This document shows positions 16,521 through 24,800 of a DNA stretch of 64,000 nucleotides, piece by piece. The notes beneath the pieces are model-generated. The model had not been told where the DNA came from, did not search any database, and saw nothing but the letters and a program-made list of their open reading frames with translations. The position numbers were made by a program, and so were the translations under genes. The DNA is taken from NCBI RefSeq assembly GCF_021021555.1, contig NZ_JAINWA010000003.1, positions 1,178,001-1,242,000 of the forward strand, written 5' to 3'. Numbering within the stretch: position 1 is the first letter of the stretch; every line of letters begins with the position of its first letter. The stretch comes from Teretinema zuelzerae (GTDB taxonomy: Bacteria > Spirochaetota > Spirochaetia > Treponematales > Treponemataceae).

Positions 16521-16931
16521 ATGCGGTATGACGTTGTAGCCGATAGGAAAGGGCCGGACATGAAGATTGGCAAGGCCGAGGACGTGTGGAAGGCAACTGA
16601 GCGCTTTCACAGGGCCAGAAAGGAACATTTCCTGGTCCTCACCTTGAATGGGGCTCACGAGGTGATAAGGCTCAGGATCATCACGATAGGGATAGCTAAT
16701 CGTTGCCTGGTCCATCCCCGTGAGGTATTTACCCCGGCGCTCCAGGACGGCGCAGTAGCGGTAATTCTAGCCCATAATCATCCATCCGGGCAGCTTGATG
16801 CTTCCGAGGAGGATAAATCCATCACAAAGCGGCTCGTAGAAGCTGGCCAGGTCCTCGGAATCCCCGTTTTGGATCACCTGATCGTCACGAAAGGCGGTTG
16901 GTTCTCCTTCCTGGAGTCCGGACTCTTGTAA
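16521..16931 (+). CDS. RadC-like JAMM/MPN protein
   Basis: The 136-aa protein is the C-terminal domain of RadC, with the zinc motif HNHPSG (H85, H87) and D98 further on, the JAMM pattern. Full-length RadC has an extra N-terminal helix-hairpin-helix region, which is missing here; short forms are typical of plasmids, phages and islands. Despite the name, a repair role is doubtful and the activity is unknown. The start at 16521 uses GGGAGG ten bases upstream; an in-frame ATG at 16497 would add eight residues. Confidence 0.85.
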   Translation: MRYDVVADRKGPDMKIGKAEDVWKATERFHRARKEHFLVLTLNGAHEVIRLRIITIGIANRCLVHPREVFTPALQDGAVAVILAHNHPSGQLDASEEDKSITKRLVEAGQVLGIPVLDHLIVTKGGWFSFLESGLL

Positions 16932-16939
16932 TACCTAGG

Positions 16940-17260
16940 TTATCGCGTGAGGTAATCCCGGATGGTTTCATCGATATCGCGATGAATTTTATCTGACAAG
17001 TCCTTTTTCAGATCCGTTAGCAGGGTTTGACGTTCGGCAACCTCGGTGGGCGCTTCAGTCAATAAGAGCTGATATACCTCAAGCCCCAGGGCATGGGCGA
17101 TTTTCCCAAGGTTCTCTAGACTTGGGCTTTTCCGACCAATTTCAATCTCCCCAATGAATGCGACCGAAGTCTCGGCTAATTCGGCAAGTTTTGCCTGACT
17201 TATGCCCAATCGATCCCGGGCGGCCTTCATATTTTTAGCCAATACGGCCTTTGTATCCAT
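16940..17260 (-). CDS. XRE-family transcriptional regulator
   Basis: A 106-aa protein with a classical helix-turn-helix at residues 10-65: MKAARDRLGISQAKLAEL, then a recognition helix after TSVAFIGEIE, and the closing helix SLENLGKIAHALG. The C-terminal third is helical and charged and may dimerise. It is transcribed away from the disrupted membrane-protein gene. The intergenic region holds several palindromes, so it probably represses itself and the divergent genes. Confidence 0.85.
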   Translation of the reverse strand: MDTKAVLAKNMKAARDRLGISQAKLAELAETSVAFIGEIEIGRKSPSLENLGKIAHALGLEVYQLLLTEAPTEVAERQTLLTDLKKDLSDKIHRDIDETIRDYLTR

Positions 17261-17272
17261 GTTTCGTACCCT

Positions 17273-17343
17273 CTTGTAGCTATCTTATGATTAAGCTACA
17301 AGTAAGTACTTGCAATACACACAAAGCTATAACACTCTATAGC
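17273..17343. promoter_or_regulatory. Cluster of palindromes upstream of the XRE gene
   Basis: Three inverted repeats lie within 71 bases: CTTGTAGC (17273-17280) with GCTACAAG (17295-17302), CAAGTA-AG-TACTTG (17299-17312), and GCTATA (17326-17331) with TATAGC (17338-17343). They are likely operators for the XRE protein. The rest of the gap to 17487 shows nothing definite. Confidence 0.5.
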
Positions 17344-17564
17344 CACAAGCAGGTAATAATAGACATTCATGAGAAGCAATCGTTGGAAAGCAGCAAGCTT
17401 CTCCTAATTACCTCCTCTAGCAAGAAAACTATCTTGTGTAACAAAAAACGGATTTAACCGGAAAGACCGGCGAAAAAGGAGAATCGAATGAGCGATGTTG
17501 ATGAAAATGGCAGTGGCGGGTCGGTATCGGTAGTAGTATTCCCGATACTCTCCACTATTGTGAT

Positions 17565-18863
17565 GTTAGTGTACAATTCTTTCTGTAAATTGGGTTGAAA
17601 AAAGCAGGCCGATCGGGCTCAAATGGTAAGTGACCAAACCAACCATAAGGAGAACCCGATGGCCTACGAATCAGAATATACACTTTTGGAGCAAGTGATC
17701 CAGATGCTGGCAGCGAATGGGGACAATAAATTTTCTCGTGTTATCGAAGTGGTCGTCAATGAGGCCATGAAGATCGAGCGAGCAAAGGCTCTCAACGCCG
17801 AACCATATGAACGCACGGAAGAGCGTACTGGGCATGCCAATGGATTTAAAGACAAGACGCTCAATCTTGCGACCGGGAAAGTCCTCTTGAAAGTACCACA
17901 AGTTCGCGGGATGGAGTTTTACCCCAGCTGCATCGAGAAAGGCATGCGCAGTGAGCGTGCTCTCAAGCTCGCCATCGCCGAAATGTATGTCAAAGGAGTA
18001 AGTACCCGCAGGGTCTCGGATATCGTCGAAATTCTTTGTGGCACCGAAGTCAGCTCGTCCCAGGTCAGCAGGCTGGCAAAGGAGCTCGATGAAGAGATTA
18101 CGTCTTGGAAGGCGCAGCCTGTCGGACAGATTCAATACTTGGTACTTGATGCGACCTATGAATCGGTGCGCGTCGGTTCCCAGGTGGTCAAGCAGGCTCT
18201 TCTAGTGGCTATTGGCGTTGATTACAGCGGGAATCGGCATATTCTTGACGCCGAAGTCGCGAACAGTGAGGCAGAGGTAAACTGGCGTTCCTTTCTCGAG
18301 GATCTCGTACGACGAGGGATGCACGGCCTGCGAATGATCACCAGTGATGACCACTCAGGACTGCGCGCTGCAATCGATGCTGTCTTCCCTGGAATTCTGT
18401 GGCAACGCTGCCAGTTTCATCTGCAGCAGAATGCCCACTCCTACGTCACGAAAAAAGATGACATCCCGCTGATAGCCGCTGATATTCGGAAGGTGTTCAA
18501 TGCACCTGACCGCGAGAACGCGGAACGATATTTGCAACAGCTCGTTGAAAAATATCAAAAAACCCATCCGCGTTTAGCGGCTTGGGCCGATGAGAATATA
18601 CGGGAAGGATTGAGTGTATTCAACATCCCGGAGAATCACAGGAGGAAAATGCGAACATCGAATCTGGCAGAGCGCCAGATGAAGGAGATCAACAGGCGAA
18701 CGAAAGTAGTGGGTGTTTTCCCGAACGCCGAGAGTTTACTTCGCCTTGCGGCTTCTATGCTGATCGAACAAAACGACCAGTGGCAGAATGACAAACGGTA
18801 CTTGCCTGAGTCAACCGACCGACCTGCTTTGAACGAAATTTACAGAAAAAAGGTTGCATAATC
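17565..18863 (+). mobile_element. IS256-family insertion sequence
   Basis: The element is 1299 bp, flanked by the 8-bp direct repeat ATTGTGAT at 17557-17564 and 18864-18871. The ends are imperfect 27-bp inverted repeats that share an identical inner block TTTCTGTAAATT. The single gene fills almost the whole element. IS256 elements transpose through circular intermediates and usually make 8-9 bp duplications, which agrees. Confidence 0.92.
17659..18861 (+). CDS. IS256-family (mutator-type) transposase
   Basis: A 400-aa DDE transposase. The catalytic residues appear as D in LVLDATYE, D in ITSDDHSGL and E in SNLAERQMKEINRR, all in the order typical of IS256. The N-terminal part holds the DNA-binding region and the RTGHANGF motif. 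The start at 17659 is supported by AAGGAG seven bases upstream; an ATG at 17623 would add 12 residues. The reading frame is intact, so the element may still be active. Its stop codon lies inside the right terminal repeat. Confidence 0.93.
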   Translation: MAYESEYTLLEQVIQMLAANGDNKFSRVIEVVVNEAMKIERAKALNAEPYERTEERTGHANGFKDKTLNLATGKVLLKVPQVRGMEFYPSCIEKGMRSERALKLAIAEMYVKGVSTRRVSDIVEILCGTEVSSSQVSRLAKELDEEITSWKAQPVGQIQYLVLDATYESVRVGSQVVKQALLVAIGVDYSGNRHILDAEVANSEAEVNWRSFLEDLVRRGMHGLRMITSDDHSGLRAAIDAVFPGILWQRCQFHLQQNAHSYVTKKDDIPLIAADIRKVFNAPDRENAERYLQQLVEKYQKTHPRLAAWADENIREGLSVFNIPENHRRKMRTSNLAERQMKEINRRTKVVGVFPNAESLLRLAASMLIEQNDQWQNDKRYLPESTDRPALNEIYRKKVA

Positions 18864-19163
18864 ATTGTGATCCACCTAGTGTTTATCTCCCAAAGCACTC
18901 AACGCGCAGGGGTATTCACGTGGATTCTGTATTACCTCACAGGAATAGTAGGGGGCTTTATCGCAGCAGCGATCGCAAATAAGCTTCGGCTTGCGGTGAT
19001 GCCTGATGCCGTCTACACCTCCGATGGTTTTTGGGGTTTAGTCAAACAGAAGGTATTCTGGGCGGTCGGGCCTCAATTCGTCGGATCCTTAATCATACCT
19101 TTCGCTTGGCTATTCTTACGTTTCCCATCGTAACCGAACCGTAAGAAAGAAAGGCTCAAACCA

Positions 19164-19191
19164 AGGGCGCGGGGACTTACCCCCGCGCCCT
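19164..19191 (+). terminator. Terminator after the disrupted membrane gene
   Basis: AGGGCGCGGGG pairs with CCCCGCGCCCT around a six-base loop and is followed by TATTTATTTT. It is very stable. It lies between the disrupted gene and the DUF6573-like gene. Confidence 0.85.
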
Positions 19192-19215
19192 ATTTATTTT
19201 AAAGGAAATCCCAAG

Positions 19216-19587
19216 ATGGAGATGATCTATTCCTATACACGGGCTCAAGCCCTTGAAGACGGCGTACTTGTGGACGTAACCCATACTGCCTCCGCATGCG
19301 GTTTACGTGTTCCCGTAGCTATAACCGACACCCTATACCACGGATACATAGAAGCATCTGCGACACAAGCAAAGCTCGGCCAGACCACCGAAGGGAGATT
19401 GAAGGACGTACTGATACTGCTTCTCTTCAATGCGGCCTCCTCAGGCAGAAATAAGGCAGAAATTCGGTACCCGGTTACGTTCCTCATGACGGAGGATAAA
19501 AGGGAAACCATAACCGTGAAGGCTGTAATAGACGGTGGTGATGACGGAAAACCCGTTATCACGGTCATGCTGGAAAATGAGGATTAA
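19216..19587 (+). CDS. DUF6573-like protein
   Basis: A 123-aa protein beginning MEMIYSYTRAQALEDGVLVDV, with the segment PVAITDTLYHGYIEAS. This opening resembles DUF6573, a family of small proteins common on plasmids and phages, function unknown. The C-terminal half is predicted to be beta strands. It has AAAGGAAATC upstream as ribosome binding site. Terminators stand on both sides, so its transcription depends on read-through or on a promoter not seen here. Confidence 0.65.
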   Translation: MEMIYSYTRAQALEDGVLVDVTHTASACGLRVPVAITDTLYHGYIEASATQAKLGQTTEGRLKDVLILLLFNAASSGRNKAEIRYPVTFLMTEDKRETITVKAVIDGGDDGKPVITVMLENED

Positions 19588-19617
19588 CTAATCTCATGCG
19601 TACCATACTCCACCCTG

Positions 19618-19643
19618 GCCCTGAACACGATTCAGGGCTTTTT
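19618..19643 (+). terminator. Terminator between the DUF6573-like gene and bet
   Basis: GCCCTGAA-CACGA-TTCAGGGC followed by TTTTT. Only 50 bases separate it from the recombinase start, and no clear promoter is visible there, so it may be an attenuator or antitermination point. Confidence 0.8.
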
Positions 19644-19693
19644 CATATCCGAGGCAGTCGACGCCACGTGACCAGAGTTAACAGGAGGTTTTC

Positions 19694-20593
19694 ATGGACA
19701 AGACATCAGAATTCCCGACAGTGGATCGCGAATTGGTCGAGAGGTTCCTCTCATGTACAGAGGATGGGGCTAATCTTTCCGAGGCAGATAAGGAACGTCT
19801 AATCGGAATCAGTATTAGTTGCCAGCTTAATCCGTTCAAACGCGAAGTATACATTAGGAAATCCCTCGCCAAGGGAATTCCAACCGTACAAATCATCACG
19901 GGCTACGAGGTATATATCCGTAGGGCAGAACAAACTTCGCTTCTTGACGGTTGGAAGGCCTGGATAGAAGAAACCAAGGACGGATTAAAAGCGAGTGTGG
20001 AAATTCGCAGAAAGGACTGGTCCCTACCCTTCATCCATGAGGTCTTTTGGAACGAGGTTGCCCAAAAGACCGCAGATGGCTCTATCTCGGCGTTCTGGGA
20101 ACGGATGCCCCGATTCCAGCTTAAAAAGGTTGCCATAAGCCAAGGATTCAGGCTCTGTTTCGCGCAGGAGGTTGGCGGCTTTCCGTATGAAGGAGCTGAA
20201 CTCCCTGAACTAACGGCTCCTGAGACCGCTCAGAATGAAAGGAGAATGAGCACGGAGATACCGGGTCAGAAAATCGCCTCCTCAGCGACGATACAACCTG
20301 AATCAATCCCCGACCTGGTTGCGTCCATACATGCCCTGGCCATGAGCAATATCAAGATCATCTCCCAAACCCATCTCGAATGGGTGGAAAACCAGCTTCG
20401 AATGGAAAAGACCGAACCACAGCTTCGGGGTCTCCTGAAACACCTTCAGGAAACCATAGATGCGGGCGGCGATATCAACGGAAAACCAAAGCGGATTCCC
20501 GCCAAGCGATCCTATCAAGGAACGCCGCGGCGGCCCCGCATTCCCGCAATGACGGGGAAATCCCCAATTCCCCAGGGGACACCTATATTCTAA
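19694..20593 (+). CDS. bet: Bet/RecT-family single-strand annealing recombinase
   Basis: The 299-aa protein has the Bet/RecT core: LNPFKREVYI near residue 50, a QIITGYEVYIRRAEQTS stretch near 72-88, a FWERMPRFQLKKVAISQGFR segment, and VGGFPYEGAELPE near 160. Such proteins coat single strands and anneal complementary DNA during phage recombination. The C-terminal 120 residues are variable and basic, as usual. It starts behind AACAGGAGG and is followed 11 bases later by the Gam-like gene, giving a phage recombination operon. No lambda-Exo-type partner nuclease is seen in this window. Confidence 0.88.
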   Translation: MDKTSEFPTVDRELVERFLSCTEDGANLSEADKERLIGISISCQLNPFKREVYIRKSLAKGIPTVQIITGYEVYIRRAEQTSLLDGWKAWIEETKDGLKASVEIRRKDWSLPFIHEVFWNEVAQKTADGSISAFWERMPRFQLKKVAISQGFRLCFAQEVGGFPYEGAELPELTAPETAQNERRMSTEIPGQKIASSATIQPESIPDLVASIHALAMSNIKIISQTHLEWVENQLRMEKTEPQLRGLLKHLQETIDAGGDINGKPKRIPAKRSYQGTPRRPRIPAMTGKSPIPQGTPIF

Positions 20594-20604
20594 GGAGGTA
20601 ATCC

Positions 20605-21180
20605 ATGAACGAACAGGAACGACAGGATCTCGACGAACTCGAAGCGATCCTTTTCAGGATCGAAGGGACGGCCTTACCCGTAACGACCGGCTTCCGCATC
20701 GATACCGCAGACAAAGCGGCCTGGGCTGGAAGAAAGATCGTTGAGGCTGAGGATCGTATCGACCATCAAAGGACAGTCGCGGAAGAATACAAACGACGTA
20801 TTGACGAATGGTTCGAACGCACAATCCGGGAAGATCGCGCTTCGATCAATTACCTTCGGGAGATGCTCAAGCCTTTCGTACTCGCCGAAATTCAGGGGCT
20901 GAAGAAGGGGAAAACCCTAAAATACTTCGGCGTCAACATTGCCATGCGGAAACTTCCGGACAAAGCGGATATCGAGGACGAAGACGCAGCAATCCTTTAC
21001 TGCGAAGAACATCTCCCCCAAGTCGTGGAAATTCGGAAGACTCTCGTAAAAAGCGTGCTTAAAAGGGCCCTCGTCGAGGGATACGAAATCCCTGGTGTCG
21101 AGCTAACTCCCGGACCGGAAGAAATGTACATCAGCGGAGATAAAAGCCATGCGACATCCGGGCAGACTAACGCCGCTTAA
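20605..21180 (+). CDS. Gam/Gp157-like host-nuclease inhibitor or recombination accessory protein
   Basis: A 191-aa protein with long charged helices (about residues 30-95), likely a coiled coil, followed by a beta region around KTLKYFGVNIAMRK (about 108-121). This plan, a coiled coil then a short conserved sheet, is shared by Mu Gam-type nuclease inhibitors and siphovirus Gp157-like proteins. Gam proteins bind DNA ends and shield them from host nucleases. Position directly after bet supports a recombination role. The exact family is uncertain. Confidence 0.6.
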   Translation: MNEQERQDLDELEAILFRIEGTALPVTTGFRIDTADKAAWAGRKIVEAEDRIDHQRTVAEEYKRRIDEWFERTIREDRASINYLREMLKPFVLAEIQGLKKGKTLKYFGVNIAMRKLPDKADIEDEDAAILYCEEHLPQVVEIRKTLVKSVLKRALVEGYEIPGVELTPGPEEMYISGDKSHATSGQTNAA

Positions 21181-21191
21181 GGGAGGACCTG

Positions 21192-21512
21192 ATGAGCCCA
21201 AATGTCCCAAGTTTCCTCGAACCGCATTGTCCCCATTGCCATTCGCGACACTTGCTCCCGCTCTCAAACAAGACCTTAATAGGGGCCGGAATGGGAGCCG
21301 GTCTTGGCGGTGTACTGGCTTGGCTTGGGACCGTCAAGGATCCTCCGACGCTGGAGGTACAGGATATACCCGCAATCCTGGCAGGAGCCCTCACCGGGGC
21401 TCTTGCCGGGGCTGCCTTGGGAAGCGAGACGGCCGGGAGCATGATTCAAGACTATCTGTGCCTGAGCTGCTTCCACCATTTTACCTGGATTCGTGGCGCA
21501 CACAACGATTAA
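21192..21512 (+). CDS. Zinc-ribbon protein with glycine-zipper membrane segments
   Basis: A 106-aa protein with CPHC (13-16) and CLSC (about 89-92), which together can hold one zinc ion. Between them lie two glycine-rich hydrophobic stretches: GAGMGAGLGGVLAWLG and ILAGALTGALAGAALG. These look like a membrane hairpin with glycine zippers, so the zinc ribbon would be on one side of the membrane. It starts behind GGGAGGACCTG in the recombination operon. The role is unknown. Confidence 0.6.
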   Translation: MSPNVPSFLEPHCPHCHSRHLLPLSNKTLIGAGMGAGLGGVLAWLGTVKDPPTLEVQDIPAILAGALTGALAGAALGSETAGSMIQDYLCLSCFHHFTWIRGAHND

Positions 21513-21522
21513 GGAGTAAGAA

Positions 21523-22080
21523 ATGATCGAAATCAGTAAAAACACGGGAACCGGTCTCGACTACGAGAACGCGCTTTTCGTGATCAAATCGATCTCTACG
21601 GATGAATCCCGCCCTTTTATGTGCGTGGTCCATGCCGAGGAGACCGAAACCGGCAGCCGCCTTGTCTGTACCGACGGACGGCGGCTCCATCATGCCGAAA
21701 TCGCCCAAAAGATCCCGACTGGCGAGTATAAACCCCTCATCACGAAAATCGCTGTCTATCTTAAAGGACCGGTCGATGAAGGCCAGTTCCCGAACTGGCA
21801 GCGGGTCATCCCCGAAAACGGTACTGATCGCGGTATTATCAACCTTGAAAAAACCTCAATCGGCCGAAACCTGTCCCAAAACGCCGGATTTTCCATCGCC
21901 TTTTCCCAGATCATCGAGAAAACCGGCGAAGTCGTCAATATCCGGTACCTGGAAGACCTACCGAAAACCGAGTGGAAAGTTCTTTCGAGCGAGGAAAAGA
22001 ATCGTCCGCTTGTTTTCAAGAGGCAGGTCTCGGGAAGGGAGATCGTGGCGGTGATCATGCCGATGATCGGGGCGGCTTGA
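21523..22080 (+). CDS. Sliding-clamp-like (DnaN-related) protein
   Basis: A 185-aa protein with signs of a beta-clamp fold: LVCTDGRRLHHAEI resembles the TDGHRL motif of DnaN, and FPNWQRVIPE resembles the YPNYERVIP segment that starts a clamp domain. Normal DnaN is about 370 aa with three such domains; this one has about half, perhaps one and a half domains. It may be a phage-type clamp or a clamp-binding decoy. It is the last gene before a strong bidirectional terminator. Confidence 0.55.
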   Translation: MIEISKNTGTGLDYENALFVIKSISTDESRPFMCVVHAEETETGSRLVCTDGRRLHHAEIAQKIPTGEYKPLITKIAVYLKGPVDEGQFPNWQRVIPENGTDRGIINLEKTSIGRNLSQNAGFSIAFSQIIEKTGEVVNIRYLEDLPKTEWKVLSSEEKNRPLVFKRQVSGREIVAVIMPMIGAA

Positions 22081-22082
22081 AT

Positions 22083-22120
22083 AATAAAAGACGCATATCA
22101 CAAGATATGCGTCTTTTATT
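22083..22120. terminator. Strong bidirectional terminator
   Basis: A perfect 17-bp stem, AATAAAAGACGCATATC with its complement, and an ACAA loop, with A- and T-rich tails on both sides. It ends the recombination operon on the plus strand and can stop transcription coming from the IS on the minus strand. Confidence 0.9.
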
Positions 22121-22153
22121 AGAAAGTATGGTGAATAATCCATCAGATATTTT

Positions 22154-23431
22154 CACTGCTGTCCAAGATAATTTCATAGACAAAACTCAAATTGCATACA
22201 ACTGACATCTGGAGCGTGAACAGAAACTGGCGGCGACGACCCGGCAAACCAAAGGTTCAAATCAATACGTTGGAATAATGAAACAGAGATTTCCGAAATA
22301 AAATGTGTGAAGCATTTCGTTATACTGCCTGTCGATTTTTTGAGCATTATATACAAAAGGTAAACGATCATAGCAATCCAAATCTGCGTTTTTACCGCAT
22401 TCTCAGAGGTTCCATAAAAACGTTTTATTTTCAGGTTTTGCTTAATAGTTTTGAAAAAGAGTTCTATGTGCCAACGCTTTCGGTATATTTCAGCAACCTT
22501 TTCCGCGCTGCAGCTTATCATGTTCGTAAGTAAAATAATTGCGCTTCCAGTCTCATTATCAACGGTCCGAATACGCCTGAGTTCATTTGGGCATTTGCTT
22601 TTTGCAACCTGGCCGGTAAACTGAATGATATGGTCGCTCGATATCTTTGTGGTATGCGTTTTTCTTCGTTTAATTACTTTGTAGGAGGCATTATCTTTAA
22701 GTCTGGTAACGAAATAGACACCGTTATCACAAAAATCAGAAAACTGAGCGTAGTTATTGTATCCCTTATCAAAGGTAACAATATCGCCTTTCTTAAGATT
22801 CATTTTTCCAAGCGTATTGTTCTCATGCTCTTCTGCATTAGTAATGAACAAATATTCCGGAACTGATTCGCCAACGTCATATTTCACATGGATCTTAACA
22901 CCGCTTTTTGTCGATCTGAATTTCGCCCATGGGAAATCATTCAGAGAAAATCCGATTGTGGTTGCATCTACGGCATACAGTTTCTTTTCCGTCAACTTAC
23001 GTGCGCCGCGCTCAAGCGTTGAAAATAATTGATAATACAAGGACTCGAAAAACTCGGAGCCGTGATTTTTATTTGCGTATGAAATCGTTGATCGTTTTAT
23101 TTCTTTGTTCAGGCCGAGATGGTAAAAAGATTTTTTTTGGCAATTCATTGCATTTTGAATACTACGCAGGCCGTTTTGTCTAGTTATTTGCGCAAAGGCC
23201 ATGACAACGAATTGATCCCATGTATTGAAATCTTTTCGGAATTTGTCTGATTCCATCGTTTTGCACAGTTTATCAAATTCAGGTCTCTTAACTTGTGATA
23301 GAAGCTGTCCAAAAAGTGTGTTATAGTTATTCATACCCGATTTCCTTTTGTGGTAAAGGTTTGTGTGGTAACAAAACTGTATCACGGAAATCGGGTTTTT
23401 AAAATAGTTCTATTTATCTTGGACAGCAGTG
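22154..23431 (-). mobile_element. IS4-like insertion sequence, copy 1
   Basis: The element is 1278 bp with 18-bp perfect terminal inverted repeats, CACTGCTGTCCAAGATAA. It is flanked by the 9-bp target duplication AGATATTTT (22145-22153 and 23432-23440). It sits in the intergenic region before the kinase operon. Its sequence appears identical to copies 2 and 3. Confidence 0.95.
22174..23334 (-). CDS. IS4-family transposase, copy 1
   Basis: This 386-aa transposase has an N-terminal DUF4372-type domain and a DDE catalytic core: D in YAVDATTIGF, D in VTFDKGYNNY and the E of YRKRWHIELFFKTIK, a perfect Y-(2)-R-(3)-E-(6)-K signature of IS4. The start at 23334 (MNNYNTLF) follows AAGGAAATCGGGT; an upstream in-frame ATG at 23385 would add 17 residues. 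The frame is intact, so the element is probably functional. Confidence 0.92.
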   Translation of the reverse strand: MNNYNTLFGQLLSQVKRPEFDKLCKTMESDKFRKDFNTWDQFVVMAFAQITRQNGLRSIQNAMNCQKKSFYHLGLNKEIKRSTISYANKNHGSEFFESLYYQLFSTLERGARKLTEKKLYAVDATTIGFSLNDFPWAKFRSTKSGVKIHVKYDVGESVPEYLFITNAEEHENNTLGKMNLKKGDIVTFDKGYNNYAQFSDFCDNGVYFVTRLKDNASYKVIKRRKTHTTKISSDHIIQFTGQVAKSKCPNELRRIRTVDNETGSAIILLTNMISCSAEKVAEIYRKRWHIELFFKTIKQNLKIKRFYGTSENAVKTQIWIAMIVYLLYIMLKKSTGSITKCFTHFISEISVSLFQRIDLNLWFAGSSPPVSVHAPDVSCMQFEFCL

Positions 23432-23522
23432 AGATATTTTAAACAAACACTATTTTTTTTGCAAAAAAGACCAAAAACATATACAATTTTAAAAATATAC
23501 TTTTTCAACTGCTAAATAATAC

Positions 23523-24800
23523 CACTGCTGTCCAAGATAATTTCATAGACAAAACTCAAATTGCATACAACTGACATCTGGAGCGTGAACAGAAACTGGC
23601 GGCGACGACCCGGCAAACCAAAGGTTCAAATCAATACGTTGGAATAATGAAACAGAGATTTCCGAAATAAAATGTGTGAAGCATTTCGTTATACTGCCTG
23701 TCGATTTTTTGAGCATTATATACAAAAGGTAAACGATCATAGCAATCCAAATCTGCGTTTTTACCGCATTCTCAGAGGTTCCATAAAAACGTTTTATTTT
23801 CAGGTTTTGCTTAATAGTTTTGAAAAAGAGTTCTATGTGCCAACGCTTTCGGTATATTTCAGCAACCTTTTCCGCGCTGCAGCTTATCATGTTCGTAAGT
23901 AAAATAATTGCGCTTCCAGTCTCATTATCAACGGTCCGAATACGCCTGAGTTCATTTGGGCATTTGCTTTTTGCAACCTGGCCGGTAAACTGAATGATAT
24001 GGTCGCTCGATATCTTTGTGGTATGCGTTTTTCTTCGTTTAATTACTTTGTAGGAGGCATTATCTTTAAGTCTGGTAACGAAATAGACACCGTTATCACA
24101 AAAATCAGAAAACTGAGCGTAGTTATTGTATCCCTTATCAAAGGTAACAATATCGCCTTTCTTAAGATTCATTTTTCCAAGCGTATTGTTCTCATGCTCT
24201 TCTGCATTAGTAATGAACAAATATTCCGGAACTGATTCGCCAACGTCATATTTCACATGGATCTTAACACCGCTTTTTGTCGATCTGAATTTCGCCCATG
24301 GGAAATCATTCAGAGAAAATCCGATTGTGGTTGCATCTACGGCATACAGTTTCTTTTCCGTCAACTTACGTGCGCCGCGCTCAAGCGTTGAAAATAATTG
24401 ATAATACAAGGACTCGAAAAACTCGGAGCCGTGATTTTTATTTGCGTATGAAATCGTTGATCGTTTTATTTCTTTGTTCAGGCCGAGATGGTAAAAAGAT
24501 TTTTTTTGGCAATTCATTGCATTTTGAATACTACGCAGGCCGTTTTGTCTAGTTATTTGCGCAAAGGCCATGACAACGAATTGATCCCATGTATTGAAAT
24601 CTTTTCGGAATTTGTCTGATTCCATCGTTTTGCACAGTTTATCAAATTCAGGTCTCTTAACTTGTGATAGAAGCTGTCCAAAAAGTGTGTTATAGTTATT
24701 CATACCCGATTTCCTTTTGTGGTAAAGGTTTGTGTGGTAACAAAACTGTATCACGGAAATCGGGTTTTTAAAATAGTTCTATTTATCTTGGACAGCAGTG
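23523..24800 (-). mobile_element. IS4-like insertion sequence, copy 2
   Basis: It has the same length, ends and orientation as copy 1. The 9-bp target duplication is AAATAATAC (23514-23522 and 24801-24809). Only 91 bases lie between copies 1 and 2 (one duplication copy at each end), all AT-rich without a gene. Because each copy has its own duplication, they arose by separate insertions. Confidence 0.95.
23543..24703 (-). CDS. IS4-family transposase, copy 2
   Basis: The protein is identical to the transposase of copy 1 over its whole length, with the same start context and the same DDE and Y-R-E-K residues. The lack of any amino acid difference indicates very recent spread. Confidence 0.92.
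   Translation of the reverse strand: MNNYNTLFGQLLSQVKRPEFDKLCKTMESDKFRKDFNTWDQFVVMAFAQITRQNGLRSIQNAMNCQKKSFYHLGLNKEIKRSTISYANKNHGSEFFESLYYQLFSTLERGARKLTEKKLYAVDATTIGFSLNDFPWAKFRSTKSGVKIHVKYDVGESVPEYLFITNAEEHENNTLGKMNLKKGDIVTFDKGYNNYAQFSDFCDNGVYFVTRLKDNASYKVIKRRKTHTTKISSDHIIQFTGQVAKSKCPNELRRIRTVDNETGSAIILLTNMISCSAEKVAEIYRKRWHIELFFKTIKQNLKIKRFYGTSENAVKTQIWIAMIVYLLYIMLKKSTGSITKCFTHFISEISVSLFQRIDLNLWFAGSSPPVSVHAPDVSCMQFEFCL

Larger units (their letters stand above)
17488..19133 (+). pseudogene. Small membrane protein gene split by IS256-like element
   Basis: The gene starts at 17488 behind AAAGGAGA and reads 25 complete codons before the insertion at 17565. Removing the IS and one copy of the 8-bp duplication rejoins it in frame with 18872-19133, giving a protein of about 112 aa. 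It would have two to three membrane segments (near VVVFPILSTIV, ILYYLTGIVGG and FVGSLIIPF). No family was recognised. The 3' part can still be read from an ATG-like start at the junction (18867), but lacks a ribosome binding site. A strong terminator follows at 19164. Confidence 0.8.

Noticed and set aside
22303-23183. Several plus-strand frames repeated in all three IS copies
   Set aside because: They are antisense shadows of the transposase; they recur only because the IS is repeated.
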